A stretch of 64,000 nt of DNA from 9FT-COMBO-48-23 sp963754385 (GCA_963754385.1 CAVWGE010000001.1:62001-126000); one strand, 5' to 3'. Shown: positions 8,685 through 17,142, counted from the stretch's first letter. Numbers and translations are program-made. The notes: generated by a model not told the origin, from the sequence alone.

Positions 8685-10091
8685 ATGCAAATTAAGCTGA
8701 CTTTTCTGGGCGCGGCTCAGAGCGTTACCGGCTCGTGCTACCTCGTTGAGGCTGGCAGCGCCAGGTTTTTGGTGGACTGCGGGCTTTACCAGGAGAGAGA
8801 GTTCAGAGGAAGGAACTGGGAACCCCTTCCCATTCCACCTGAAACTCTGGATTGTGTCCTTCTGACCCATGCCCACCTCGACCATAGCGGACTTCTGCCC
8901 AAGCTGGTCCGCGAAGGCTTTCACGGCTCAATTTACTGTGTGGCTGCCACCGCTGAAATCGCAGAAATCATGCTCCTCGATTCAGCAGACATCCAGCAAG
9001 AAGATGCAGAGTTTAAGAAAAAGAGACACCAAAAAACAAGGAGGAAAGGCCCTTATCCGGAGGTTCCACTGTACACGATAGACGACGCCAAGGCTTCCTT
9101 CCCACTTTTCTCGCCTGTCGAATACGAAAAAACCGTCAGTATAGGTAAAGGTATCGAAGCCACCTTTTATGATGCAGGTCATGTGCTGGGCTCGTCCATG
9201 ATAATGGTCAGGATACGGCAAAACGGAGAGGACAGGACAATTCTTTTCTCCGGGGATATCGGCCGTCGGGGTAAGCCTATACTCCGTGACCCAACCTTTT
9301 TTGAAGAAGCAGACTATGTTCTTGTTGAATCTACTTATGGTGATAGATTGCTTGAGCCTTTAGAAGATGCAGCCGACAAGCTGGCCGATGTCATAAATAT
9401 GACTGTGAAATCCGGCGGGAACATAGTTATTCCCAGTTTTGCTCTGGAGAGGTCTCAGGAGATATTGTACTATCTCAATGAGTTCCTTATCGAAGACCGC
9501 ATCCCCCACCTGATGGTTTTTATTGACAGCCCTATGGCGGTGAGTATTACGGGCGTGTTTGAGCATTATCCTGAGCTTTTCGATGAAGAGATGGTAAAGC
9601 TTATGCGCCAGAAAAAGTCACCCTTTGATTTCCGTGGCTTAAGTCTGGTAAGAACGGCTGAGGAGTCGAAGGCGATAAATCAAATAAAGGGGACTGTTAT
9701 TATAATCGCCGGCTCCGGGATGTGTACCGGAGGCAGGATAAAGCACCATCTGGTAACCAATATCTCGAGAAAGGAGAGCACAATACTCTTCGTCGGCTAT
9801 CAGGCGGCAGGAACTTTGGGAAGGGAAATAGTTGACGGTGCTAAAAAGGTCAGGATACTGGGGCAACATTATCCGGTTAGAGCCGGAGTGGTACAGATAA
9901 ACGGCTTCTCGGCACATGCTGACAGGGATGGGCTTCTCAAATGGCTATCAAGCCTCCGCAGGTCACCCAGACGCCTCTTTGTAACTCATGGCGAGTCAGA
10001 TGTATCACAGCATTTTGCCGGCTTGGTCAGAGACAAAACAGGATGGGAGGTGACTGTCCCGGAATATCAGGAGGAGTTTCTACTCGATTAG
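8685..10091 (+). CDS. MBL-fold beta-CASP RNA-processing exonuclease
   Basis: A 468-residue metallo-beta-lactamase protein of the beta-CASP group, related to archaeal and eukaryotic CPSF-like RNA nucleases and to bacterial YsfA-type proteins. The zinc motif THAHLDHSG is at residues 61-69. Later metal ligands are in DAGHVLGS and FSGDIGRRG. The beta-CASP insert and C-terminal KVRILGQHYPVRAGV and GFSAHADRDGLL follow. Length is usual. Cytoplasmic. It is transcribed from a near-ideal promoter directly abutting the ATG. Its 3' end overlaps the convergent LOG gene by 12 bases. Likely an RNA exo/endonuclease; the target is unknown. Confidence 0.88.
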   Translation: MQIKLTFLGAAQSVTGSCYLVEAGSARFLVDCGLYQEREFRGRNWEPLPIPPETLDCVLLTHAHLDHSGLLPKLVREGFHGSIYCVAATAEIAEIMLLDSADIQQEDAEFKKKRHQKTRRKGPYPEVPLYTIDDAKASFPLFSPVEYEKTVSIGKGIEATFYDAGHVLGSSMIMVRIRQNGEDRTILFSGDIGRRGKPILRDPTFFEEADYVLVESTYGDRLLEPLEDAADKLADVINMTVKSGGNIVIPSFALERSQEILYYLNEFLIEDRIPHLMVFIDSPMAVSITGVFEHYPELFDEEMVKLMRQKKSPFDFRGLSLVRTAEESKAINQIKGTVIIIAGSGMCTGGRIKHHLVTNISRKESTILFVGYQAAGTLGREIVDGAKKVRILGQHYPVRAGVVQINGFSAHADRDGLLKWLSSLRRSPRRLFVTHGESDVSQHFAGLVRDKTGWEVTVPEYQEEFLLD

Positions 10092-10790
10092 AGGTTTACC
10101 CAGATTCGTAGTAGCTACAGCTCTTCTGCCAACGATTTTTTGCTTTATATACCATTGCTGAACTGTGTCAACCACTTCATCAGGCGTATCGCAGACTCTG
10201 AGCAAGTCGAAATCCTCCTCAGAGACAAATCCCCTGGCTAAGGTTTGGTTGTGCAGCCAATCCAGAAACCCCTTCCAGTATTTACCATCGAACAGCACCA
10301 CCGGGAATGGTTTTATCTTGTGGGTTTGCATCAATGTCAGCACCTCGGTTAACTCGTCGAGCGTGCCTAACCCGCCGGGCATCATGACAAAGGCGGTGGC
10401 ATACTTCACCAGCATGACCTTGCGAACAAAAAAGTGATGAAATGTTATTGCCTTGGTGGTATAAGCATTGCAAAGCTGCTCCTCCGGCAGCTCGATATTC
10501 AGCCCGATTGAGGCAACACCGGCTTCGAGGGCGCCTTTGTTGGCTGCTTCCATAACACCAGGCCCACCGCCGCTTATAATTGAAAAACCCAGCTCACCCA
10601 GCCGACGGGCTATCTCCTCTGTCTTGGCAAAAAGCTTATCGTCTGACTTCAGTCTAGCCGAACCGTATATAGTTATTGCCGGTTCTACGCCCGAAAGGCT
10701 ATCGAATCCTTCTACCAGTTCCCCGATTATCCTGAACATCCGCCAGGAATCTTCTTTAGCTAATTCGTTTATTTCATATCCTTGTGCCAT
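10080..10790 (-). CDS. LOG family protein (TIGR00730-type nucleotide phosphoribohydrolase)
   Basis: A 236-residue Rossmann-fold protein. The LOG signatures SGGGPGVMEAAN and PGGLGTLDELTEV are both present. Family members release free base from nucleoside 5'-monophosphates, classically cytokinin ribotides, and in bacteria often AMP. The start at 10790 follows GGAGGAAG. An N-terminal extension of about 35 residues before the core is typical of longer LOG proteins. Convergent with the beta-CASP gene, with a 12-base overlap of the stops. No operon partner. Confidence 0.85.
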   Translation of the reverse strand: MAQGYEINELAKEDSWRMFRIIGELVEGFDSLSGVEPAITIYGSARLKSDDKLFAKTEEIARRLGELGFSIISGGGPGVMEAANKGALEAGVASIGLNIELPEEQLCNAYTTKAITFHHFFVRKVMLVKYATAFVMMPGGLGTLDELTEVLTLMQTHKIKPFPVVLFDGKYWKGFLDWLHNQTLARGFVSEEDFDLLRVCDTPDEVVDTVQQWYIKQKIVGRRAVATTNLGKPLIE

Positions 10791-10861
10791 ATCTTCCTCC
10801 GCTCAAAACAGATATTACCACACTGAGCGTAAAAACTGCCAGTAAGCCTACCAGAGTTGCC

Positions 10862-10890
10862 TTGACACAACCCGATAAGCAATCTACACT
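10862..10890 (+). promoter_or_regulatory. Sigma-70-type promoter for the zinc-ribbon/LemA/M48 genes
   Basis: A consensus TTGACA, 17 bases and TACACT. Predicted start near 10897, giving a leader of about 20 bases to the ATG at 10918, with GGAG in the leader. Confidence 0.6.
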
Positions 10891-10917
10891 ATTGACACTT
10901 TATGGAGTTCAGCTGCT

Positions 10918-11337
10918 ATGATTTGTCCAGCTTGTAAAAATGACATGATAGTTGTTGAGTATGACAACATTGAGCTCGACTATTGTAATGACTGCCACGG
11001 GGTATGGTTCGATTCCACAGAACTCGAGCTGCTGCTGAAGTCCATGAGCCTGGACAGTCGAAACCTGCTGCTCAACGATATACTGAACTCGCCGGAAGCC
11101 GTGTCGCAGGAGAAAAAGCGGAAGTGCCCTATCTGCAGGAGGAAAATGAAAAAAATAGCCGTTGGCGAACATCCTGGAGTGCTCGTCGACGTTTGCCCGC
11201 AGGGAAACGGGCTGTGGTTTGATGGTGGTGAGGTGGCTCAGTTACTAAAACATCTGACCAGGAAACAACCGGCAGGACAGGGCTCTCAGCAGCAAATAAT
11301 AAATTTTCTTGGGGAAGTATTTAAGGCTCAGGGATAG
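10918..11337 (+). CDS. Protein with two TFIIB-type zinc ribbons
   Basis: A 139-residue cytoplasmic protein made of two tandem zf-TFIIB-like modules. The first runs from CPACKNDM to YCNDCHGVWFD (residues 3-38) and the second from CPICRRKM to VCPQGNGLWFDGGE (about 65-105). The second module keeps only three of the four cysteines: the last ligand position reads G where the first has C. The short tail is rich in Q and G. Function is not known; zinc-binding proteins of this type are often single genes near membrane or stress functions. It probably shares a transcript with lemA, 27 bases downstream. Confidence 0.75.
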   Translation: MICPACKNDMIVVEYDNIELDYCNDCHGVWFDSTELELLLKSMSLDSRNLLLNDILNSPEAVSQEKKRKCPICRRKMKKIAVGEHPGVLVDVCPQGNGLWFDGGEVAQLLKHLTRKQPAGQGSQQQIINFLGEVFKAQG

Positions 11338-11364
11338 ACTACTGTAATCTGAAGGAGGTTTGCA

Positions 11365-11928
11365 ATGATAGCAGTGTGGATTGTCATCGGCATCATAGTC
11401 ATTCTCATTTTAGTCTTCGTTGGCATCTACAATGGCCTGGTCAGGCTGCGCAACCAGATGAAGAACGCCTGGGCGCAGATCGACGTGCAGCTAAAGAGGC
11501 GGCATGACCTTATTCCCAATCTTGTAGAAACGGTCAAAGGCTACATGAAGCATGAGCGAGGGACAATGGAGGCAGTAACCAAAGCCCGCACTCTCGCCCA
11601 GCAGGTAGCATCTGCCGGACCGGGCGAGCGGGCCAAGGCAGAGGGTGAATTAAGCTCAGCTCTGGCCCGATTGCTGGCCGTGGCTGAGAGATACCCCGAC
11701 CTCAAAGCCAGCCAGAACTTCCTGGCACTCCAGGAGGAGCTGACCTCAACCGAAAACAAGATAAGCTTCTCCCGCCAGTTTTATAACGATTCGGTCATGA
11801 CATATAACAATCAGACGCAGATGTTTCCTTCAAGCGTAGTGGCTAACATGGCTGGCTTCAAGCCGGGCGAGTTCTTTGAGGTCACCGTAGCTGCAGAGAG
11901 AGAAGCACCAAAAGTCAGTTTTACTTAG
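11365..11928 (+). CDS. lemA: LemA family membrane protein
   Basis: A 187-residue protein with one N-terminal membrane segment (residues 2-24) and a helical LemA domain: NQMKNAWAQIDVQLKRRHDL, PNLVETVKGYMKHE, FSRQFYNDSVMTYN and FPSSVVANMAGF are all diagnostic. AAGGAGG stands just before the start. LemA proteins are widespread envelope proteins of uncertain role and are very often next to an M48 protease, as here (19-base gap), suggesting that they work with it in membrane protein quality control. Confidence 0.92.
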   Translation: MIAVWIVIGIIVILILVFVGIYNGLVRLRNQMKNAWAQIDVQLKRRHDLIPNLVETVKGYMKHERGTMEAVTKARTLAQQVASAGPGERAKAEGELSSALARLLAVAERYPDLKASQNFLALQEELTSTENKISFSRQFYNDSVMTYNNQTQMFPSSVVANMAGFKPGEFFEVTVAAEREAPKVSFT

Positions 11929-11946
11929 TCCGTAGATTCCTAAGCT

Positions 11947-13152
11947 ATGTGGGAACAAATCAGGTCTAATCAGACCAGGTCAGCGATGCTCGTGATTTGG
12001 ATGGGAGTATTGCTGCTCCTGCTCGGCTATTTGCTGGGAATGTACTTCTTCGATAACGGCATAGCTGGCTTAATCTTTGCCCTGATACTGTGGGTAATCA
12101 TGAGCTTGGTCGCCTATTTTCAAGGGGATAGCATACTGCTAGCGGTATCAGGAGCCAGAAAAATCGACCGTGATGACCATCCCCGCCTTTACAATATAGT
12201 CGAGGAGATGAAGATCGCCTCAGGTCTGGAAGCAATGCCTTCCATATACGTTGTCGATGACCCGGCATTGAACGCTTTCGCCACCGGCCGGGACCCTAAA
12301 AAGGCATCCGTGACCATCACCTCCGGACTGTTGCAGAAACTCAACCGGGATGAGATGCAGGGTGTTATCGGGCATGAGGTATCACACATAAAGAACCGGG
12401 ATGTGCTGCTGATGGCTATATGCAGCGTGCTTCTAGGCACCATCGTTATTCTAGCCTGGTACGCGTCGAGAGTCATGCTCTTCGGAGGCATGGGCAGAAC
12501 AAGGAGAAGCTCATCCGGAGGCGGTGGCTCAGGTCAGATTATCATCATACTTGTGGCTATTGCCTTGATGATACTGGCGCCAATCATGGCTCAGCTTATT
12601 TACTTTGCCATCTCCAGAAGGAGAGAATACCTGGCTGATGCCTCCTCAGCTTTATATACCAGATATCCTGAAGGGCTGGCATCGGCACTGGAGAAAATAG
12701 CCGCCTCGCCCGAGCAGCTAAAAACAGCCAATAAAGCCACAGCACCGATGTACACCGTCAACCCATTCCGAAAGCAGGGCATGGCAGCCAGCGACCTGAC
12801 CAGCACCCATCCGCCCATATCCGAGCGGATACGTATACTCCGCTCTATGGCCGGCGCTTCTTTTGCTGACTATGCTGTGGCTTATCGAGAGGTTCGTGAT
12901 ACCAGCAAGGTATTAATTCCCGCTGCTGCCGTAACAGCCGCCGGGACCGTGGCTCTGCGAGCACCACAGCCGGGGGCACCGGAAAAACTCGAAGAGGTTC
13001 AGCGGGCTCGAGAGACCTCGAACTTAATGTGGAACCTCAACGACTACAAAACGATAACCTGCAAGTGCGGTACCAAGCTGAGGTTGCCGCCTCACTTCAA
13101 ATTGTCCCCGGTCAGATGCCCGCACTGCGGCAGAATGAACCCGGTCTTATAA
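11947..13152 (+). CDS. HtpX-like M48 membrane metalloprotease with C-terminal zinc ribbon
   Basis: A 401-residue M48 protease. Two N-terminal membrane segments (residues about 15-60) are followed by the zinc site GHEVSHIKNRD, two further membrane segments (about 155-225), and the third-ligand region RRREYLADASSALYT. This matches HtpX, which degrades damaged membrane proteins. After a linker, the last 45 residues form a zinc ribbon: CKCGTKL and RCPHCGRM. This extra domain is not part of E. coli HtpX. No Shine-Dalgarno site is evident; translation may depend on lemA upstream. Confidence 0.9.
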   Translation: MWEQIRSNQTRSAMLVIWMGVLLLLLGYLLGMYFFDNGIAGLIFALILWVIMSLVAYFQGDSILLAVSGARKIDRDDHPRLYNIVEEMKIASGLEAMPSIYVVDDPALNAFATGRDPKKASVTITSGLLQKLNRDEMQGVIGHEVSHIKNRDVLLMAICSVLLGTIVILAWYASRVMLFGGMGRTRRSSSGGGGSGQIIIILVAIALMILAPIMAQLIYFAISRRREYLADASSALYTRYPEGLASALEKIAASPEQLKTANKATAPMYTVNPFRKQGMAASDLTSTHPPISERIRILRSMAGASFADYAVAYREVRDTSKVLIPAAAVTAAGTVALRAPQPGAPEKLEEVQRARETSNLMWNLNDYKTITCKCGTKLRLPPHFKLSPVRCPHCGRMNPVL

Positions 13153-13248
13153 TGAGCAGATGGACTGTGCCATTTCTTGCTGTTAATATAATAATCAACT
13201 AAGGGAAATTTAATAGACACACGCTTTGAGATAGATATGGAGGGATAA

Positions 13249-13773
13249 ATGCCGTCGGAAAAGACTAGAAAGAAGAAAGTCGAAACAAATATCCGCCAGA
13301 TGGAGATAGACGATATCAGCTCCGTCTATCACCTGGGAGAGCAGCTTTTCACCAGCGAGGAGTTCCCCATACTCTACCGTACCTGGGACCCGTACGAGGT
13401 AACAGACTATTTCACCTCCGACCCTGATTACTGCCTGGTTGCCGAGACCGAACCGGACGGGAAAATTGTCGGCTTCATAATAGGTACTACCATCGAGAAG
13501 GAAGGTACTGCCTGGAAGAAATACGGATACCTGAGCTGGATAGGTGTGGATGAAACTTTCCAGAGAACTAATCTGGGCGTTCGCATGTATAGAAAGCTGG
13601 AACAGAGGCTGCGGAGAAATGGAGTCAGGATGGTAATAGCCGATACCGACGCTGAAAACGAGCCGGCCATCGCCTTCTTCAAAGCAATCGGCTTCACCGA
13701 TAGCAGCCAGCATGTCTGGCTGGCCAAAACCATCCGCCGGCCGAACAAAGACAACAACAAGCACGAATCATAA
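13249..13773 (+). CDS. GNAT family N-acetyltransferase
   Basis: A 174-residue acetyl-CoA-dependent acetyltransferase of the RimI/GNAT type. The acetyl-CoA region lies around GYLSWIGVDETFQRTNLGVR, although the usual Q/RxxGxG loop is altered to QRTNLG. The end ENEPAIAFFKAIGFTDSSQH is typical. GGAGGG stands four bases before the ATG. It is followed 12 bases later by an M20 peptidase gene and is probably co-transcribed with it. The substrate, small molecule or protein N-terminus, cannot be told. Confidence 0.82.
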   Translation: MPSEKTRKKKVETNIRQMEIDDISSVYHLGEQLFTSEEFPILYRTWDPYEVTDYFTSDPDYCLVAETEPDGKIVGFIIGTTIEKEGTAWKKYGYLSWIGVDETFQRTNLGVRMYRKLEQRLRRNGVRMVIADTDAENEPAIAFFKAIGFTDSSQHVWLAKTIRRPNKDNNKHES

Positions 13774-13785
13774 TTAACAAGAACC

Positions 13786-14901
13786 ATGAAGCCAGCCATT
13801 AGCCAGTCAATGAATATAAAGCCTGATAGGCTGAAAAAGCTTCTCAGAGAACTGGTGGATATATACAGCCCTTCAGGCAAAGAAGAGGAAGTTATCGAGT
13901 TTGCCGAGCGATACCTCAAGAAGCATGGCCTGGTAGTAAGCAAACAAGAGGTCGATGAGAGCCGCTTTAACCTGATAGCTTTCCCGGAAGGGAGAGATGA
14001 GGTAGACCTTTGCTTTGTAGGTCATCTGGATACCGTTACTGCCCACGACCTCGAAGATTTCAGCTTCCACGAGGAAGGTGACAACATCTTTGGCCTGGGA
14101 ACTGCCGATATGAAGGCAGGCTGTGCCGCCATGATGGAGACATTCACCGCCTTAGCCGGCAGGAAAAAGGCTTTCCCGCCGGTAGGTCTGGCTTTAGTGG
14201 TTGGCGAAGAGGAAGACAGCAGCGGTGCCAAAGCGCTGGTTCGAGAATACAGCTTCCCCTGGGCGGTCATTGGTGAGCCTACCAGCCTGGCGCCCTGTCT
14301 GGGACATTATGGTTATCTGGAAGTACTTTTGCGTACCGAAGGGAAAAGAGCTCACTCTTCCATGCCGGAGCTGGGACAAAATGCTATCGAAGCCATGCTG
14401 AGACTGCTGCTGCAAATCACGGAGTATGCCGTTTCGGCACCTCACGGGCTGGTCTATAACATCAGAGAACTCTCAGGCTTTCCCGGCGGCTTTGTCGTGC
14501 CCGATACCTGCGAGGCCTGGCTGGACCTGCACCTGCCGCCTAATACCGGGCTCGACGTGCTCAAAAGGGAGCTGGAAAAATTAGTAGAGGCAGTCGGTGC
14601 CGACATTCCTGACCTGAATACCCGCCTCAAATTCGAAGAGACACATGCCGGCTACCGGATTTCCGAAGAGAGGCCGTTGATAAGCAAGTTGAGGGAAACA
14701 TATACCAAGATGTCTCTCCCCTGGGCCCCCCAAGATTTCAGGAGCCATTCCGATGGCAGCATCCTCTGGGCTGCCGGTGTGGACCCAATCGTGCTGGGGC
14801 CCGGCAGGCTGGAAGCGGCTCATACGCCGGAAGAATCGGTTCTCTTCCAGCAGGTAGTGCAGGCAGCCCAGCTGTATCTGAATCTGGCACTGGCCATATA
14901 A
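13786..14901 (+). CDS. M20 family metallopeptidase / deacylase (ArgE-DapE-LysK group)
   Basis: A 371-residue di-zinc hydrolase. Ligands and catalytic residues are visible in VGHLDTVTAHD, GLGTADMKAGCAAMM and GEEEDSSGAKA. The dimerisation domain follows (GHYGYLEVLLRTEGKRAHSS), and the last ligand histidine is near the end (AAHTPEE). The family includes acetylornithine, succinyl-DAP and acetyl-lysine deacylases. Neighbourhood gives no amino-acid pathway, only a GNAT gene, so the substrate is open. A pair of acetyltransferase plus deacylase is suggestive but unproven. An in-frame ATG at 13811 is an alternative start. Confidence 0.87.
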   Translation: MKPAISQSMNIKPDRLKKLLRELVDIYSPSGKEEEVIEFAERYLKKHGLVVSKQEVDESRFNLIAFPEGRDEVDLCFVGHLDTVTAHDLEDFSFHEEGDNIFGLGTADMKAGCAAMMETFTALAGRKKAFPPVGLALVVGEEEDSSGAKALVREYSFPWAVIGEPTSLAPCLGHYGYLEVLLRTEGKRAHSSMPELGQNAIEAMLRLLLQITEYAVSAPHGLVYNIRELSGFPGGFVVPDTCEAWLDLHLPPNTGLDVLKRELEKLVEAVGADIPDLNTRLKFEETHAGYRISEERPLISKLRETYTKMSLPWAPQDFRSHSDGSILWAAGVDPIVLGPGRLEAAHTPEESVLFQQVVQAAQLYLNLALAI

Positions 14902-14916
14902 GTCCTAAGACTGTAT

Positions 14917-14952
14917 GTCATTCTGAGGGAGCGAAGCGACCGAAGAATCTCC
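14917..14952 (+). repeat. Dispersed intergenic repeat, GTCATTCTGAG family
   Basis: Starts GTCATTCTGAG, centre GAGCGAAGCGAC, ends GAAGAATCT. Related copies are at 21858-21961, 22341-22396, 35404-35432 and 51026-51053. They are always outside genes and occur in both orientations. Confidence 0.75.
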
Positions 14953-15000
14953 ACTCAAGATAGAGCGTTTGTAATCCTGCATAGCTTGTGAGCCAACCAA

Positions 15001-15054
15001 TGTAGCCCCGACCTTTTAAGGTCGGGGTCACGAGGTTAAAACCTCGTGGCTACA
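15001..15054. repeat. Cloverleaf-type palindromic repeat, copy 1
   Basis: An outer stem TGTAGCC/GGCTACA encloses two hairpins: CCGACC-TTTTAA-GGTCGG and CGAGG-TTAAAA-CCTCG. It is followed 14 bases later by the mscS promoter. Other copies: 21999, 32548, 38692, 38766, 44407, and fragments at 44862, 49841 and 51063. Confidence 0.85.
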
Positions 15055-15067
15055 TGCTGGTTTTGCC

Positions 15068-15096
15068 TTGACCAAATACCCGAAAATACGTATAAT
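15068..15096 (+). promoter_or_regulatory. Strong sigma-70-type promoter for the MscS-like gene
   Basis: TTGACC, a 17-base spacer and a perfect TATAAT. The predicted start is near 15103, just ahead of the hairpin at 15107. The best promoter match in the window. Confidence 0.75.
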
Positions 15097-15106
15097 GGAA
15101 CACAAA

Positions 15107-15137
15107 AGAGGTGGGAGGGCTATTCTCTCCCACCTCT
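15107..15137 (+). promoter_or_regulatory. 5'-terminal mRNA hairpin of the MscS-like gene
   Basis: A perfect 11-bp stem, AGAGGTGGGAG paired with CTCCCACCTCT, around a nine-base loop. It begins within a few bases of the predicted transcript start and ends 28 bases before the ATG. No T-run follows, so it is not a terminator. It probably protects the 5' end or regulates translation. Confidence 0.6.
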
Positions 15138-15165
15138 ATGTATATGACTGGAAAGCTGAGCCAAG

Positions 15166-16020
15166 ATGAATAAGAAACATTCGATGCAAACAGGCTACGA
15201 TGACCCAACCACACAAATCGGGCGCCCGCCTGCCGATATCAGCCAGCGCACCGCAAAGTTCAATGCGCTTAAAGCCGAGGCGCAGCGGCGCAACACTAAC
15301 CTTATCACAACCATACTCACCTGCACCGCCGCTGCCATATTGTTAGCCCTTACCATACTGGCGGCAATATACGTGCCTCAGGTAGCCATATATGTGCCTA
15401 TTATCGCCCTGGCGCTGGCGTTGGCTTTACAGAAATACACCGCCAGCTTCTTCGCCTTCTTCGTCATCACCTTCTCTAAAATCTACGATTTGGGAGATAG
15501 AATCCGCATCGGCAACACAAAAGGCGATGTCAGGCACATAGGACTGCTTCATACTACGCTCGAAGAGGTCGGAGAGGACGAGAAGCTGGGCGGCGAGCTG
15601 ACCGGCAGACTGCTGTACGTGCCCAATCTCATCATACTCGACCAGCCGGTGCTGAACTACTCCAAAGACTACTCGACAGGTCTCGAGGCTATTTCCTCTG
15701 ACTACATGTTCGACGAGGTACGCATACCCTTGACCACCGACAGCAATGTAGAGAAAGCGAGCCATCTTCTGGAGAGCATACTCAAGAGCCAGGACAAGGT
15801 CTATGTGAAGCAGGCAGGCAAGGTCTTTCAGGACGGCTACCCCAGGTTCCTTGACGAGGCTATAAGCGGTCCCCGGGTGCTGGTCTTTGTCGAACCGCAG
15901 CACATCTGGATTAAAGGTAAGTTCGTCGCTCCGCTGGAAAGCCGCAACGACCTGCGCAGCAGCATACTGCTGCAATTCCTCAAGGAGGCCAAAGCCAGCT
16001 CCGATATCAAGCTGGCTTAG
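15166..16020 (+). CDS. Small-conductance mechanosensitive channel (MscS-like)
   Basis: A 284-residue membrane protein. Two hydrophobic segments (residues about 45-70 and 70-105) precede the MscS beta domain: YDLGDRIRIGNTKGDV, GLLHTTLEE and GRLLYVPN. This is the pore-lining helix and Sm-like domain of the MscS fold, followed by an alpha/beta C-terminal domain. Such channels open under membrane tension to release solutes during osmotic downshock. It has its own strong promoter and a 5' hairpin. A broken copy of its last 29 codons lies at 16834, after the next gene, showing a past duplication. Confidence 0.82.
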   Translation: MNKKHSMQTGYDDPTTQIGRPPADISQRTAKFNALKAEAQRRNTNLITTILTCTAAAILLALTILAAIYVPQVAIYVPIIALALALALQKYTASFFAFFVITFSKIYDLGDRIRIGNTKGDVRHIGLLHTTLEEVGEDEKLGGELTGRLLYVPNLIILDQPVLNYSKDYSTGLEAISSDYMFDEVRIPLTTDSNVEKASHLLESILKSQDKVYVKQAGKVFQDGYPRFLDEAISGPRVLVFVEPQHIWIKGKFVAPLESRNDLRSSILLQFLKEAKASSDIKLA

Positions 16021-16064
16021 GGCATGCAGCCGGAATATAATATCAAACAGGTGGAAAGAATATA

Positions 16065-16793
16065 ATGCCTGATTCAGCAACGCAAAATTCAGATAAACAA
16101 CGGTCAGGCCTAAATCGCTTAGGCATTAGAAGTATCCTGGTACAATCAATTCTAATAGTCCTTGGCATTGTAGTTTTATTTGTATCGGCGGGTACCCTTG
16201 CCTGGATAAATGCCTGGATATACGTAGGCCTGGTTTCAATTTACCAGGTAATAAGCACAGTAGTATTAGCCAGGGTGAACCCGCAGGTGCTAAATGAACG
16301 CGGCACCGTCATCAAGGCAGGAACAAAGACATTTGACAAGGTTTATATAGCCGTATATCCGGTGTTTAGCTTTGGAAGCCTGGTCATCATGGGATTTGAT
16401 GCAGTACGCTATCATTGGTCGGTAATGCCTTTCTGGTTGACCTTCGTAGGCATATTCATATTTGTATCTGTGGCTCCGATTGCCCTCTGGGCCATGGCGG
16501 TCAATAAATTCTTCGAGTGGACAGTGCGCATCCAAAATGACAGGGAGCAATATGTTTGCACTTCTGGCCCCTACGGGATAATCAGACATCCGGGGTATGC
16601 CGGGTTGATTATGTCTTTATTAGCCTATCCATTTATTCTTGGTTCATGGTGGGGATTTCTGCCGAACCTGGTATTGATTTTAATAATCGTAATACGCACT
16701 GCGCTGGAAGACCGTACATTGCAAAAAGAATTGCCTGGTTACGCGGAATATGCGCAGAAAGTGAAATACAGATTAATCCCGTTTATCTGGTAG
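16065..16793 (+). CDS. Isoprenylcysteine carboxyl methyltransferase-like membrane protein
   Basis: A 242-residue integral membrane protein with about five hydrophobic segments. The C-terminal ICMT/PEMT signature is CTSGPYGIIRHPGYAGLI, then EDRTLQKELPGYAEYAQKV, which binds S-adenosylmethionine in the family. Bacterial members may methylate lipids or isoprenoid-like acceptors; the substrate is unknown. AGGTGGAAAG precedes the ATG. The gene sits between mscS and a remnant of an mscS copy, so it may have been carried in with, or inserted into, an mscS duplication. Confidence 0.8.
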   Translation: MPDSATQNSDKQRSGLNRLGIRSILVQSILIVLGIVVLFVSAGTLAWINAWIYVGLVSIYQVISTVVLARVNPQVLNERGTVIKAGTKTFDKVYIAVYPVFSFGSLVIMGFDAVRYHWSVMPFWLTFVGIFIFVSVAPIALWAMAVNKFFEWTVRIQNDREQYVCTSGPYGIIRHPGYAGLIMSLLAYPFILGSWWGFLPNLVLILIIVIRTALEDRTLQKELPGYAEYAQKVKYRLIPFIW

Positions 16794-16833
16794 GACCCGT
16801 TTCCCAGCCTGCTCAACCGTTTCCCCGGTCAAC

Positions 16834-16923
16834 CTTGAAAATGGCTGGAGCGACCTGCGAAGCAGCATACTGCTCCAGTTCATCAAGGAAGCCAAAGCCA
16901 GCTCTGATATCAAGCTGGCGTAG
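16834..16923 (+). pseudogene. Remnant of the 3' end of an mscS-like gene
   Basis: Twenty-nine codons and a stop matching the end of the mscS-like gene at 15166. This copy reads DLRSSILLQFIKEAKASSD, the intact gene DLRSSILLQFLKEAKASSD; both end IKLA-stop. DNA identity is high but not perfect. No upstream portion of the gene is recognisable. Confidence 0.8.
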
Positions 16924-17090
16924 GTCACCCCACCATTCACCATTCACTAATCACTAATTACTCGTTACTTGCCGTCTTTGCCTGGCGTGTCTTTGGCTGT
17001 CTGGTGCTACGCCATGCTGTGAATTGAACAAAACGTCAGTTTGTTCACTAATAGTTGAATAACAAACCTATGTGCCTTTAGGTGCCTGAA

Positions 17091-17120
17091 TTGACATAAG
17101 TTTACATAGGAGACTAGAAT
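17091..17120 (+). promoter_or_regulatory. Promoter for the 17.1-19.3 kb gene pair
   Basis: A consensus TTGACA, 18 bases and TAGAAT. It is flanked by the inverted repeat CCTATGT (17067-17073) / ACATAGG (17104-17110), which overlaps the spacer and could be an operator. The untranslated space from 16924 to 17090 otherwise holds only low-complexity ATTCAC/ACTAAT text. Confidence 0.5.
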
Positions 17121-17142
17121 GTGCGCCAGAGGGATTTGACAA

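Noticed and set aside
15107..15137. Rho-independent terminator
   Set aside because: No T-run follows the stem on either strand that would suit termination, and it lies just after a strong promoter of the downstream gene.
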